From: Symbiodinium natans
Taxonomy: Eukaryota; Sar; Dinophyceae; Suessiales; Symbiodiniaceae
Reading direction: 5' to 3'
DNA length: 64,000 nt
NCBI GenBank assembly: GCA_905221605.1
Contig: CAJNDS010002143.1
Location: 444,061-508,060, forward strand
Position numbers and translations under genes: made by a program. The notes under the pieces were generated by a model, which saw only the letters and a list, made by a program, of their open reading frames with translations, was not told where the DNA came from and made no database searches. Positions within the stretch are counted from its first letter, which is position 1; every line of letters starts with the position of its first letter. This document shows, piece by piece, positions 1 through 11,484 of this stretch.

Positions 1-3000
1 TTCTCTCACACTCGGGGGCCTCCAGGCTGGAGCCAATCGAAGGTTTGTTGATGCACTGGGACTTCCTGCGCAAAGCGGCTGTCCGCAAGCACCAGAAGCT
101 CCTGCCATTCGTCGATTGCATCACCGCATGATGACACATGTCATTTCGCATGCCAAGCTGGGTCATGTCTTGCCATGAATGTAAGCGTGGCAAGGGTGCC
201 AAGCCAGCCGCACCGTGGAACTCAGCGAGGCTGACCCAGAACGGGCTGTATCCCCCTACATGCCTCGCTTGCGTTCACAATCGTTTGCAGAGCACACCGC
301 GCCCATGTGGCAGCCACCACTATGATTGCCGTGTCTATGGTTCACTATGGTTCAGGCGAGAATCTCAGATACCATCGTGCGATTGATGAAAATTGCACAG
401 CGCATAGAGCAGGCATGGAAGCGTAGCAAGCTGACAGAACCGGGGAGATGGATGCGATAAGCAGCGACCCCCAGTCGTCCGAGCGCAACCTCCACTTCCG
501 GGTCGCTGCAGGTCACAACACCATGCTGACCATTGCCTGCCCACATCTACCATAATCTACCTAACTTCTACCTATCTGCGGCCACGGATCCGGGTCGCAG
601 CAGCTTCTGTCGATTTCACAGCTCTCGCCAAGGCGCGAATCGCAGCAGCGAGCGCACGGCTTTGTGGCCCACTCCGGGCACGCATGTAGAGGGCAAAGCC
701 ATTCCCTCCCAGGAAAGCTTGCCGTCAACATATGTCAAGGGCAGCGCTTCCACTCAGTGCACAGAAGCAACTTGCCTGGCATTGAAAGGATCAGGAACCC
801 AAACTTGCCGCCGTAAATCTTCTTCCCGGACCCATGCAGCAGATGCAAAAGGCACGTCACCCAGGAAAGCAAAGTCCCACGGTCCTCACAGGAAAGCGTG
901 AACGTTCTGAAGCTGCCTGGGCCTGCAACAACTGCATACTATCAAGCACTGCACCTTGACTATCTTCAGTACCACAAGCCTGTGAGGGTCTGAACGTGGC
1001 GCCCAGGATAGTGCGGGAATTGCGTCTCACCGGTCCACGAGCCAACGAGCACAGGCAAAGCAGCTGCCCATCGCATGGGGAAGCTCTCCGAGGCTCCGAG
1101 TACTCCCTAAGGGTTTGGTGCTCTGTCATGCTCACAGCATTTGGCCTCATGGACTTTCACGAGGAAAGTGTGCTGCAAGGTGGCATATGCATGGAAGCTT
1201 CAAGCTCTCGGCGGCAGTGCGGCGATTTTGGTGCATGTGTGATCATGCGTGTAACCGGCAGCGCTGAGATGTGCTGAGCGAGCCAGCCCGCTCTTCCACC
1301 ACTAGCCCAATGAACTCTTTTGTCACGTCATCCTTAGCGATGATGCGATCGCTATCAAATATGGCTCTGCGTTGCAAGTGTTACACCAGTTCGGGCGAGC
1401 ACGAGCACAAACTTTAACGGCTCGAAGAACATCACAGGGTGCTCCTGATGGCACCAGCCCGACAAAGTGAACCAAAAGCATACTCGGCCTTGGCTCTGAA
1501 ATATCTTGCAGTAGCACTTAGGACACCTGGAGGTCTTGGAGCACCTCCTGCGCTTCGTCGCTTATGCTGCCTTACACGAGGCACCAACACCCTTTCCGAG
1601 AGCATCCGATGAGCACCCAATGACCCAGGCGCCTCCCAGCCCTCCAACTGAGTCCGCCGCGCTGCTTGTCTCTGTACGAAGTCAACTCCCGGAGATAATC
1701 CCGACCTGGCCCAAGGGTGCATAGCCAGCTAAGAAACTCGGAAATGCTGAGCATCTGAGAACCAGGCGCATCAAGTTCAGCTTGCGGCTCAACCTATATG
1801 TGGCGTTTCTAACCAAACTGGCACAGCTTTCATAAGGGCTGCATCAAGCCACCTACTACACACCCCGCATCATAGTGCGGGCGCGCATTCACACAATAAA
1901 GCAGCTTCCATCAATAACCCGTGCAGCTGAGCAACTCCATGTTGGTCTGCACTAGCATTTTGACCTGACCTTGCGGCTCCTGCGTTTGTGACGTGACGGG
2001 TCGGAAAAGCAACAGACATTTCAGCTGAGTTTGTCCTTTGGCATCGGCAGGCCATTGTCATCCAACGATTCGTCGACGTTCAAGACCGCATGGAGCACGT
2101 GCCCAGTGATCTGCCAACAATGGCACATGTCTGCGAACACATCCAAAGTGCGGCTGGTAAGCTCGCGGCCCTCCACGTCATTTCACACAGGGGCTCGTAC
2201 AAAGAGTTTGGCCTGAGCCGCACTTGTTATATCGGAACCAGAAGCCATCTGTCTGTGTTGCACGCTCTCTCAACAACCGCCGCATGTTCCTTGAACTTTT
2301 ATGCCCTGCACCGGTCCAGGCATGCAAGACCTGCGAACGTTGCGCTTTTCAAGCGCTCGGAACCACCATCACGGGCACACAGTCTCAGAATCCTCGGACG
2401 TGTAGCCTGCGGATGCAACACGACGCAACCTTGCAATTTCAAGGCAGGGCATTCCGCCAGCTGCTTGACCACCACTCAGCGTCAACGAAAGAACTTGATG
2501 CCAACTGCTTTGGCTTGACATGGCGACTGCGGCAAAACTAACTCGACGGCGAAGTTTCTCAGTGCATCAGACGTCACTCTTGATCTTCAGCTTGTCGGTC
2601 CTTGTAGTAGCCGAGGCCTGACCAAGCCATTGTCTGTTTAAGCAACCGGAGGGCATGGCAGAGAAGGCGTTCCTTGCTTCAGTTGGGGGGCGGCCTTCAG
2701 TCAGTCTGGCTTGTGGTTCGGCACGCTTACATCACACACTGCCGCGTTCTTATCTGTAACACAGACCTCTTGCCACAGTTCACGCATGCCCAGCACTCGT
2801 ACACTGTTGCGTCCTTAGCCATCCCTAGTCACCAGTCTTGAAGAGCTGATTTGTAGTGCTCCCATGGCCCATGGCCAGTGCCTCTGTGGTCCAGCTTGTA
2901 AACCCAACCGGGTCGAGATCCGCAGAAGCGCGCGCTTTCTGCAAAGTCATCTTCGCTGTACCTGGGACATTACGCATCTCACGCCTCCCCACTGCGAAAA

Positions 3001-4020
3001 AACTCACCAAGCTGACTCGAATTCAAGCATCCTCGGGCAGGCACGTCTTGCGAGGGACAGGCGGTGCTGGAAGCAGCATGGCTTCGAAACGCGGCTTTGC
3101 AAACCAGTAGAAACCTCACACTGAATGAGAACTAACCCGAAACGCAGCTAAACCCAACCTGCAGCATTCTGTCCAGTTGCTGTCCCAGATTCCAAGCGCG
3201 ATTCCTCCCGTAGCGACGGCTCCAGCGACTTTCGATGCCTGTTTCCGCAGTGCGCCCGACAGATGAAGTTCAAAATGTGCCCACTCCTATTTGGCACGAC
3301 CGAGCCTGGCTAGAACCTGCCATCCTGCAGTTTCATAGGCGCTCTACACCCCATCCAAGTTTGACAGGTGCTTGAGCCGAAATTAACATGCTGTTCAGAT
3401 TTTCCGACACAAGACACGGATGGACATGTCAAGGCCGATGCGTCAAAGGGCCATTTGCTGCCATCATCCTGATGCGGTGCCAAAAACGACATGGGCTCCC
3501 TCAGATCTTCGTGCATCTGTGGCAGTCCTTGCCCGCAGACGTTTGGCAAACAGCTGCACAATGTTCACCAAGTCCTCATGTCAATTGTCGATGGAACACT
3601 AGGCACTGGCAACTGCGGCAGCGCACAAATACACGTTGGCGATTTTTCTTCGCATGCACGCTGAGATTAAGCTCAAAGATTATGCCACGGCACATGCGAC
3701 GCATTGTCTCGTCGCCTGTGCACATTTGGGTGGCCATAATTTTAAAAGGGTGGGTGCCGCACTTTTCCTACGTGAAACAAATTCGCATGGGCAGGGAGCT
3801 CAACCGTTTCCACACACAGTTGCGCAATAGCATTGTCATAAGGATCTTTACCTTACTTTTCCCTCTGTTCCGATTGCGAACTGTGTGGCCCCGGTTTGCT
3901 CATACCAACCCGACAAAACCTGCTCAGAACAGGAATGAAAGCGGCGGCCTTGCGCAAGGAAGGGAGATGAGCGAAGCTGAGAGGCTCAAGCCAGGATTGT
4001 AAAAACCATCTGGCGCATGA
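1..4020. other. No recognisable gene
   Basis: About 4 kb of moderate GC content without any conserved protein motif, RNA gene or clear tandem array on either strand. Open frames here are short and mutually overlapping. It could hold introns or exons too short to recognise, or decayed intergenic DNA. I see nothing that supports a specific call. Confidence 0.6.
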
Positions 4021-4032
4021 CCGCAGAAAATA

Positions 4033-4985
4033 TTGGGATTTGAACGGGCCCATCACGACGCCTTGTGTTTCTTGTTTTTTCCTCGTACCTTTTTCCGCCC
4101 GCAGAAGACGAGTCCAAGTCCGGGCGGAGCCTACGGACCCAGGCGGCTGGGCACGGGCTCCAGCGCCGGGAGCGGCGCGCCGGGCATGGCCCCAGCGACG
4201 TATGGTGCGCCGAGCGGTGTGCCAGCAAGCGTGCTTTGCAAGGCCACACTCAGCAAGCCCCACCCCTGCGCAGCAGCCTCTCGCAGGGCAGCTGGGGCTC
4301 GCTGGGCGCGAAGCCGGACGAGCTGGGCGACGAGACGAAAATTTGCACTCCATCGCTCACAGGCCAGGACGCAAAGCCGCTGAGGCCCGCGTAGGCGACG
4401 CGCTTTGTGCCTCTCAGCGATCGCGGCGCCGTCGCAAGTCGCACGCGTCAGGGGGGCACGAGTGTCACGTCGCTGCAAAGTTCGCCGTGCGGGGCGGCCC
4501 CATATGCCATTATTGTTATTTCTCGGTCCTGTTTCGCCTGCATGCCGTCCATCCGAAGTCTGTACGACTACCGTTTACATGTCACAAAGTCGAGGCGGCG
4601 GTCAGCAGGGTCCACGCCTGGGGCAGACGTCCTGGCCAGCCACTGCAGGACGACTTGGCCGACTACGCACCCATGCGTGCTCGAGCGGTTTGGCTCTGCG
4701 CATGAATGGCAGCGCAGCGGGGCCTGTGCGCGCCAGCCGCCGCTGTCGCATGGTTATGAGCATGCGGTCGGGCGGCAGGGCCGCTTCAGCCTCGGGACGG
4801 CACTGAGCCAGGTCGCGCGTACGGCCTGGCTGTCCGGACCCCCGGTCGTTTTTGGGCTTCCTCTCTGAACGCAGCATCATCTGAGCAGGCGATCGCAAAG
4901 CAGGCAGCAATTCGGTCTGGCGGAAAAGGATAAAGCAATTTTTTCCTCCACCTTTTTCAGCTGTCCTCGCGGTCCCGGCGCGCAA
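4033..4985 (-). pseudogene. Decayed LINE 3' fragment (endonuclease-side)
   Basis: Minus-strand fragment of the GC-rich LINE family that recurs through the first 21 kb. About 4600-4740 it encodes PLEHAWVRSRPSRPAVAG, matching PLERAWV..REAVG in sister copies just upstream of the endonuclease-like region. About 4140-4400 it encodes FRLVAQLVRLRAQRAPAALR, matching the C-terminal FLRLLARHRA..PAALR block. Several frameshifts and stops separate the blocks, so it is dead. The sense-strand 3' end near 4080 shows GGAAAAAGGTACG followed by an A-rich run, as in other copies. The family assignment rests on comparison between copies inside this window. Confidence 0.7.
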
Positions 4986-5056
4986 TCTTCAGCGGGGCGA
5001 CCGCTGCGCAGGCGTATTGTGGTCAGCGCGAAAGACTAGTCGAACCATCTAGTATT

Positions 5057-5090
<34 letters not shown>

Positions 5091-5244
5091 AGGGTTGAAC
5101 AGTTCTATCAAGCAAAGCGAATGATTAGAGATTAGAATCGGGGACGCGTTGTCTTCGAACTATTCCAAAACTTCTAATGGGTAAGATCCACAGTGGTTAC
5201 TTGATTGAACTTCTGGGATAAATCAAAACTGTAAGTGGGCCGTT

Positions 5245-6075
5245 TTAGGTTATGCGCAAGCGTGGACGGCTGGCGATTGGGGGGGCCTCGGAGGAATCGG
5301 CGAGGAGGTCGCTGAGCAAGGGGGCCTCTCCGTCGACATTGGCGGTCCCGCGAATGTGTCTGGAGAGCAAAATGGCAGCGAAGGCTCTAGCCGCAACGAA
5401 GGCGAGGAGGGCTGACCAGCGAAGCACAAAAGCGGAGGTGCATGCGGCCCGGGTGGCAGGCGGGGCCGCGCGGGCTCGGCATCGCGCGAGCTGTCTCACA
5501 AATGAGTTTCGGCATTCCACTGGCCCCCAACTTCGATGTTTAGCCCTGCGGGCTGCGAGCAGTGTTGCACCTACCGTCCGGCCCGCGGCTCAACGAGGCT
5601 CGGCCCGCAGCTCGACGAGGAGACGAGGGTGGTGTCGACGGCGACCTGTGCCCCGCAGTGGCTGTCCGTTGGCGATGACCGGGCTCGGCGCACGAGGACA
5701 TGCTCCCGCCTCACGACAGACCCTGGCGGCAGCGCGCTCGAGAGGGCCGCCGCAGGTGGCCAGGTGGTCACCTAGCTCATCCTGGCGGGCACCACATCGG
5801 CATCGGGCAGCAACTAGGGGAAGCCTCGGCAGGCGACTGGGGCTCGCAGGGGAGCATCAAGGCTGGCTGCGACCAGTGAGGCGCGGGACCGCGAGGAGCC
5901 AGAGTAAGGAAGGGGGGGGGGGGGTGGGGCGGGCCTTTGCTGTAGAGCCTGGCAACGAGCTCTTCAACAAATGCCGGGTCACGGTGCTGGATCACACGGA
6001 TCGCGTCGGCCCAAGACGACCAGTACGTTGCTGGGCATGGTAAAGAGCGCGTCGCAAACCAAGGCCGATATGGGA
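5245..6075 (-). pseudogene. Decayed LINE fragment (RT thumb + 3' end)
   Basis: Minus strand. Near 5960-6060 it encodes WSSWADAIRVIQHRDPAFVE, equivalent to WWASWFDSLPAIRVRAPDVAE of the 7.7-9.5 kb copy. At 5610-5660 it encodes GAQVAVDTTLVS, the putative endonuclease catalytic strand. At 5260-5520 it encodes VRQLARCRARAAPP and VLRWSALLAFVAARAF, then DLLAD, the C-terminal block. A G homopolymer at about 5911-5928 interrupts it and large internal deletions join the blocks. Non-functional. Confidence 0.75.
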
Positions 6076-6107
6076 TAGTGCGCGCCACTGTGGCCTGCGG
6101 GAACATA

Positions 6108-6212
6108 AGCCAGCCCCCCCCCCCTCTCTCGTTCAAGCCCCCCCCCCTCTCTTGTTCAAGGGCCCCCCCCCCCCCCTTGGCCAATTGACCCATTGAAGGC
6201 CCCCCCCCTTTA
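6108..6212 (+). repeat. C-homopolymer cluster
   Basis: Four C runs of about 7-18 bases separated by related spacers such as CTCTCTCGTTCAAG and CTCTCTTGTTCAAG, so this is a short decayed tandem of a C-run plus spacer unit. It sits between the LINE fragment at 5.2-6.1 kb and an AT-rich stretch. Long C/G homopolymers recur at 5.9, 10.5, 46.2 and 58.6 kb; their exact length may be unreliable. Confidence 0.8.
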
Positions 6213-6224
6213 TCAATTTTGATA

Positions 6225-6400
6225 ACATTTCGATTTCCTTTAATAGAATTTAACAAATGCAAAATGTGGAATTTTATTTAATAGGGAGCAAGGGTTTCTA
6301 GCTTCTATTAGTGGCATTTCTATTTCTTTTAATACAAGTATTCTTAATAGGGTTTCACTTGATTTTGATTCAAGTTTTAATAGGGTTTTTTTTCACGCAC
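6225..6400. other. AT-rich island with TTTAATAGGG-like units
   Basis: About 175 bp of strongly AT-rich DNA with repeated TTTAATAGGG / TTCTTTTAAT-like words, lying between GC-rich LINE fragments. A similar island occupies about 6835-7060. No coding signal. The sharp composition change suggests separate insertions or insertion target DNA. Confidence 0.6.
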
Positions 6401-6419
6401 CTTTTTCCGCAGGTCGTCC

Positions 6420-6851
6420 CAAGCCCCGGTCCCTGCACAAGCCTATGCGTCAGCTCACGCTGCGCGCGGCGCGACTCGGCTCGTGGCGGGAGCAGCAGTC
6501 CTTGGCACTCACCGTGCAGCGGCAGCTCCAGCAACGACATTGCAAAGGCGACGGAGAGAATGCCACTCCAGCGCTGTGCACCCAGGCGCCGCAGGCGGTA
6601 GCACGTAGGGCCGCAGGCGCCCCGCCGCACGTGCGCGTGCGAGTAGGCGGACGAACTGGGCTGCCTCGCGCGACCAGCGGCCGCCTACCTCGCCCGTCCG
6701 CAACAAGGCGGCATCGGCGCGCCCCTTCCAGTTCAGGGTATGTCTGGCGGCGCTTGCGCTGGGCGGCTTGGTCGAAGGCCAGAGCCGGACGGGTATCTGC
6801 ACCGGCTCGTGGCTCGCCGGTCCTGATTCTAATCGGGTTAGATTTTTTCAT
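6420..6851 (-). pseudogene. Decayed LINE 3' fragment
   Basis: Minus strand. About 6700-6840 it encodes GEPRAGADTRPALAFDQAA then RKRRQTYPELEGARRCRLV, the K..YPEL..RRCRLV block of the endonuclease-like region. A frameshift later comes GEVGGRWSREAAQFVRLLAR, which continues the same domain. The sense 3' end near 6395-6415 carries CTGCGGAAAAAGGTGCG followed by A-rich sequence. It starts abruptly beside the AT-rich island at 6835, so it is truncated at both ends. Confidence 0.75.
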
Positions 6852-7074
6852 ACTTTTGAAAGATTTTAATAATATGAATGAGGTCTTTATTCCTTCTAAT
6901 AAGATTGGTATTACGTTTAACGGGATTCGTATTAAAATAATCGTTTTCCTTCTCGAATTAAGTTCAACTCCTATTACAATTGATTGAACTGCAATTTGAA
7001 ATCTTGTTTTGTTAATCGCAATCGTCTTGAAATTAAAAAGGCTTTTCTATTTTTTTTCCCCCGCACCTTTGTCC

Positions 7075-7690
7075 GCCGAATCCGCCGTCCCAAACGCCTA
7101 CTGGCCGGAAGCCCGACGACCTACGGAAGGCTCACCGTGGAGGGAGCCGACTGGGCGCCGGGTGCTCGGCGAGGTCGAGCACCGTCGGAAGCCCGACGAC
7201 CTACGGAAGGCTCACCGTAGAGGGAGCCGACTGGGCGCCGGGTGCTCACAGCGAGGTCGAGCACCGTCGCTAGAAGCTGTGCGTCAACCTGCCCTGGGAG
7301 TGGGGGCATCGTCCGCTCGCCCAGCGCGGCGCTGCACAGGGCGCGCTGCACGGCTATAGCAGCCGCTCGAAGGACGGCCGGTGCTCGGTGCGCGCGCAGT
7401 CGGATGAGCTGCTTGAGCAGACGTTGGGACTCGTCGTTCCACCGCCCTCCGACTTCGGCAGCCAACACGCACAGGCGCTGTGGCCCCCCGAGGGAAAAGT
7501 TCAGGGTAGCGCACAGGTTTGCGTCGTGCAGCTGCCTCTAGTGCGGCACCGTCGCGGTCAGCGGCGCCGCGGGTGGGTCTGCCATCCCGCCCGAGCGGGG
7601 ACACGAGCGTCGCGTCACAGCAAAGGGCTTCGCCACGCTGGGTTGCGCCATAGATGACAAGATCAAGGCGCCGTCGGTCATCCGGCCGCA
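7075..7690 (-). pseudogene. Decayed LINE 3' fragment with endonuclease core
   Basis: Minus strand. At about 7540-7670 it encodes DRRRLDLVIYG, GEALCCDATLVSPLGRDG and then ARRKPVRYPELF, the best single view of the putative restriction-like endonuclease core (R.DL...D.TLVS...K...YPEL). A frameshift later EVGGRWNDESQRLLKQLIRL and RAHRAPAVLRAAA follow. About 7105-7270 near the 3' end is a local tandem duplication. Inactive through frameshifts and truncation. Confidence 0.78.
7109..7272 (+). repeat. Direct tandem duplication, about 82-bp unit
   Basis: Two near-identical copies, each beginning with CGGAAGCCCGACGACC and running through CGCCGGGTGCTC and GCGAGGTCGAGCACCGTCG. They differ by a small insertion (CA) and one substitution. 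This is a recent local duplication inside the 3' part of the LINE fragment. Confidence 0.85.
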
Positions 7691-7739
7691 CACCGACAGC
7701 GGTTTTTTTTTTTCGCGCCTTTTTGCAACTGCAGACGAC

Positions 7740-9460
7740 GGTCAGAGGGTCGACCCTACAAGAGGCGCTCGCCCCGGGGCTGCCTAGTGCTGGGGCAGCG
7801 GCAGGCGGCTGGGTTGCGGGGGCGCCAGCCAGCGTGCGTCGGCCAGGACTTCGTGTAGGTCTGGCGTCGTTCCGCCGACGCACTCCCTGGCCAGCGGCAG
7901 CTCAAGAAGGGAGCTGGCATACGCGCGCTGCGCCGCCACCGCCAAGAACCCAGCCCAGCGCGCGACCCACGCCGCTTGCGCCGCCGGTCTGAGTGCGGCG
8001 GGGACACCGTCGGCCCGGTGCCGGGCCAAAAGGCGGAGGAAGCGGGCGGCCTCGGCACCAAAGCGGCCACTTACCTCGACCCCGACGACCACCAAGCGGC
8101 AGCGCCGGGCGCGCGCTAGCTCGGGGTACGTCTGCTGTCGCTTACAGCGCGCTGCGGCGTCGACGGCCTGGCCGGGGCGAACATCGGCGCCCGGCTGCGC
8201 CTCCCCCCTGCGGGTGACGGGGCTGACGATGGTGGCGTCAACGGCGAGCTGCGCTCCGTTCCACAGCGACAAGCCGTTGGCCACAACCTCAATGCGACGT
8301 GCGTCCGCGATGGGCACATCGACATTCATATCTGCCAGGCGCACGTTGTGGCACACCCGCCCTCCCGCTTCCCGGCACAAGGCATCCAAAAGCTGCAGCG
8401 GGAACCGCAGGCGGCGTAGGAGCAGCACCCGGAACTGGGCCGGCGGGATCCGGCGGGATGAGGAGTTCCGTGGCAGTCGGCCTTACTGTGAGGGCACGCC
8501 CGGCGTGCGGCCCGGCTTGCGATAGCACCAGCGCACGAGATGCGGTGTCAAGGTCCGAAAGGTGCATCTCGAGCGCGCGCTCATCACATACCATGGCCGC
8601 ACGCCTTTGCCACCCCCGCAAGGGGTCGTCACGTTCGCCATCGCCCGGGGGGACTGGCGAGAAGGAGTCCCACGGCGGCACCTCGAAGACGCGCCCGCGC
8701 AAGAGCGCTGCCGCAGTGCGGGCGGACACAAGCGAAGGCGGCTCGCTACCACCCTGCGCCTCAAGCCCTTGCACGAGGCGCTCCGCGACGTCCGGAGCGC
8801 GGACGCGGATGGCGGGCAGCGAGTCGAACCAAGACGCCCACCAGGCGCTCTGGGCAGCCTCAGCAGCGGAACGCAAGCCCAGGCCGCCGAAGCGCAGGGG
8901 CAAATGCAGCACACGCCAGGCCGCGGGGGGGATGGGCGCGCCTTCGTCGCCCTCAGGAGTCACCCGAGGCAGCGGGTGACTGCCGCGTCATGGGCCTCGG
9001 CGAACTCGGCCGTAAAGACGGGGGGCAACATGCGCAGGAGGAAGTTGGCCCGAGTCGCAGCGCAGAAGTGTAGGAGCAGCCACGCAGCTTGCAGGTCACC
9101 CAAACCGGGGATGCATTCCAGCAACCGGTCGTGGGCTGGACGCTTGGCCTGCAGTTGGCAGCGGACAAACTCATCACTGCCCAGCGGAGCTCCAAGCACT
9201 ACAATCCCCTGGCGTTCCCTGGGCAAGGACCACGAGCCAGTCCAAAGGGGATCTGCATCGGGAGGCTGCAGGTCAGCGATGCCCGGCGGCTCCTCCCCGG
9301 CTGCGTTCCAGATTCGCGTCTTGCCCTCGTTTAAGCGCACCCGGGCATGGTGCCACAGGGCAGCTGACAGGGCGTCGCGCGCCGGCCGGGTGCGCTCCGG
9401 ATTAGAAACGACATATGTGTCGTCAAGGAAGGCTAGGACGGCTTCTCCGGGCTGCATCTG
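7740..9460 (-). pseudogene. LINE: RT thumb to endonuclease-like C-terminus, frameshifted
   Basis: Longest copy of the family, in three frames on the minus strand. Frame 1 (9457-8960) has the RT active-site block AVLAFLDDTYVVSNP, then NEGKTRIWNAAG and GIVVLGAPLGSDEFV, the usual order after motif C. Frame 2 (8963-8289) has LPLRFGGLGLRSA and WWASWFDSLPAIRVRAPD. Frame 3 (8428-7784) has DARRIEVVANGL, GAQLAVDATIVSPV, KRQQTYPELARARRC, then VEVSGRFGAEAARFLRLLAR and HEVLADARWL. RT identity is clear. Endonuclease identity (D.T.VS..K..YPEL, like the PD-D/E-x-K domain of R2/CRE-type LINEs) is inference. A Cys/His block found in sister copies is partly deleted near 8430. 5'-truncated and frameshifted, so inactive. 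Confidence 0.85.
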
Positions 9461-9464
9461 ACGA

Positions 9465-9785
9465 GCGAACGCCTCCAGCGCGCACAGCGGTTGTATCGGC
9501 GAGCCACTGCTGCGCTACCACTCGCCCTTCCGGGCCGACCGCCTCGCGCGCGACCTGCACCCACGCCTGCTCGAGCACGAAGCCACGTCGTGCTAAGAGA
9601 CCGGTGCGCGGACAAGCCGCGAAGTGGTCCCCCAACACATCAACTCGCCCACGCACCCTGGCAAGCCATCCCCTCCGCAGCGGGCTCGGGCAATCGGCAA
9701 GGGGAGTCGGAGGCGGCGCCGCAGGGCGAGGTGCATCAGGTCCGGCGTGAGCTCGGCAGCTGGGTGCGCGGGGGATGCAGTTGAA
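9465..9785 (-). pseudogene. LINE fragment with Cys/His linker
   Basis: Minus strand, separate truncated copy abutting the 7.74-9.46 kb copy. It encodes RRRLRLPLPIARARCG, then (frameshift) GRVDVLGDHFAACPRTGLLA and RRGFVLEQAWVQVAREAVG, ending with QQWLADTTA. The C..C-GDH..AC spacing looks like the zinc-binding linker that precedes the endonuclease domain in R2-like LINEs. The endonuclease core itself is missing here. Confidence 0.75.
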
Positions 9786-10405
9786 GTCGCGGGACGTTGG
9801 GATGGTGAAGCAATACGCTTCCTGCGACTACTGGCAAAAAGCCGGGCAAGGCATGTGCCGGAATGGCTGAAGGCCACCTCCCGGCAGGCCTTGCTCGCGC
9901 GCTGGTCGGGCATTGTAGCCGTGGCCGCTCAAAAAGCGCTAGCGGCCTCATTGCTCTTTTTGCCTCGGCGAATGAGGCGCACGGGGAGCCCAATAGGCCG
10001 CCGGGGCAAGGAGCTCTGCAGCGAACAGGCCCAGGCCCCCCAAGCGCGCCGGCAAGAACGCGATGTCCCGGCATGCTGGTGACTGGCGGCGTCCCCAGGA
10101 TCCAGGCCGCCCAAAACCTCGAGGAGGGTGCGCCAGACCTTATATCATCGTGTGAGCGCGCGTAGTCCGCGGCGAACTCGGGCGGGACGTTTCGCAAGAG
10201 ATACTGCGCCCGCGGCGAAGCGCAGAAGAGCAGGAGCAACCACGCGCACTGCAAGTCGGGCAGACGCGGCACGGCCTGCAGGAACTCCCGAGCCTCGCGC
10301 AGTCGTTCCCGCGCCTGCGTCCTGACGTACTCGTCGTGCCCAATGGGGAGCCCAAGCGCCAGGAAGCCGCGCTCCGGCGGCGGCTTGTTGCCACGCCACA
10401 CTTCC
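9785..10405 (-). pseudogene. LINE RT fragment
   Basis: Minus strand. 10401 to about 10130 encodes GFLALGLPIGHDEYVRTQ, DLQCAWLLLLFCASPRAQYL and RNVPPEFAADYARSHDD, the segment downstream of RT motif C. After a frameshift near 10130 come more LINE remnants (GGLDPGD, AWGAWACSLQSSLPRRP). It is probably the upstream part of the copy continuing into 9465-9785. Inactive. Confidence 0.75.
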
Positions 10406-10454
10406 GATCAAAAACCATAGGAATCCTAGGCAGAGGAAATGTGGAATTGAGCAT

Positions 10455-10575
10455 GGGGGGCGGGGGGGGCGGGGGGGGGGCCCCCCCCCCATTTCTTTCG
10501 GGGGGGGGGGGGGAGAGAGGGGGAGGAGGGTCTGTTGGGTCAAGAGTCAAAAGGGGGGGGGGGGGAGGGGGGGTA
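10455..10575 (+). repeat. G-rich low-complexity tract
   Basis: Runs of G (up to about 14), a C run, and GGGGAGAGAGGG-like words over about 120 bp. No coding value. It lies between LINE fragments and may form G-quadruplex structure; its exact length could be unreliable. Confidence 0.85.
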
Positions 10576-10639
10576 CCTTGAATATCCGCGAGCCTCTTTT
10601 TTACGCACTCTCCGATATGGCGAGCACCGGCGAGTGGAG

Positions 10640-11020
10640 GTAAGGCATCCAGGGGCGGGTATCGGGCGCGGGGCAGCACAACGAGACGGTAGCAGCCATG
10701 CGACCTGTGCGTCACCCAGACCAAGGAGCCTGGCGAGTCAGCACGTGCTGCAGGTGGGCAGCAACGAAGGCGTCCCTGCCGAGGGGAACACCCAGGATGA
10801 CAATCTCAATGTTGAGGGCGGGATCGCCAAACCAAACTGCGAAGCCCGGGCGACATCGCTGCAACCGGGAGGGCTGATGCCGGCGGCGTTCCAAGGCAGT
10901 CTTGGCGTTGGCAGCGACGCCAGCGCGCGTCTCGATGGGACGTGACAGTGCCGAGTGTATTTAACGTCCAAGAAAGCCGCGAGACACTCGCCGGGGCGCA
11001 TTTTTGTTCGCACGATTTTT
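10640..11020 (-). pseudogene. LINE RT fragment
   Basis: Minus strand. 10940-11000 encodes MRPGECLAAFLDVKYT, equivalent to MQPGEAVLAFLDDTYV, with the second catalytic Asp of FLDD changed to Val. NAAGISPPGCSDVARA and, after a frameshift, IEIVILGVPLGRDAFVAAHL follow. It is a short RT palm fragment placed after an endonuclease-side fragment (11030-11480), so the two belong to different truncated insertions in tandem. Confidence 0.75.
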
Positions 11021-11029
11021 TCCGCAGCA

Positions 11030-11480
11030 TGTTCTCGCCGGGGTCGGGGGTCGGGAGGGAGGGGCCGCACCGCCGCGGCGGCACGCGGCTGGTGGGCGGG
11101 GGGCGATGCCAGCGGCCATCGGGGATGGTGGCGGTTCGGTGGCGAGCCAGGAGGCGCAGGAAGGTTGCTTCGGCGCCGAAGCGCCGACCCACTTCCAGGC
11201 CAACGACGACCAAGCGGCACCGCCGGGCACGGAGAAGCTCGGGATACATGCCGTGTCGGTGCGCCGCGCAGCGGTGACAGAGCGCCCCGGCTCAACATCA
11301 GCCCACGGGTGGGGCTCGCCCGTACGTGTGAGCGGGGAGACGAGCGTGGCGTCAACCGCGAGCTGCGAGCCGTGCCAAGGGGACAAGCCGTTTTTTTTTT
11401 TTTTTAACGGCACGACTTCGATGCGCCTATGGTCTGCGACGAGTACGTCGATGTTCTTGTCGGCGACGCGGGCGTTCTAG
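11030..11480 (-). pseudogene. LINE endonuclease-side fragment with internal A-run
   Basis: Minus strand. About 11410-11300 encodes NGLSPWHGSQLAVDATLVSP. A frameshift near 11250 leads to MYPELLRARRCRLVVVGLEV and FGAEATFLRLLARHR. A T13 run on the plus strand at about 11392-11404 (A13 in sense) sits inside the coding region. The sense 3' end near 11005-11030 has CTGCGGAAAAAATCGTGCG, a variant of the tail motif seen at other copies. Confidence 0.75.
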
Positions 11481-11484
11481 CGAC

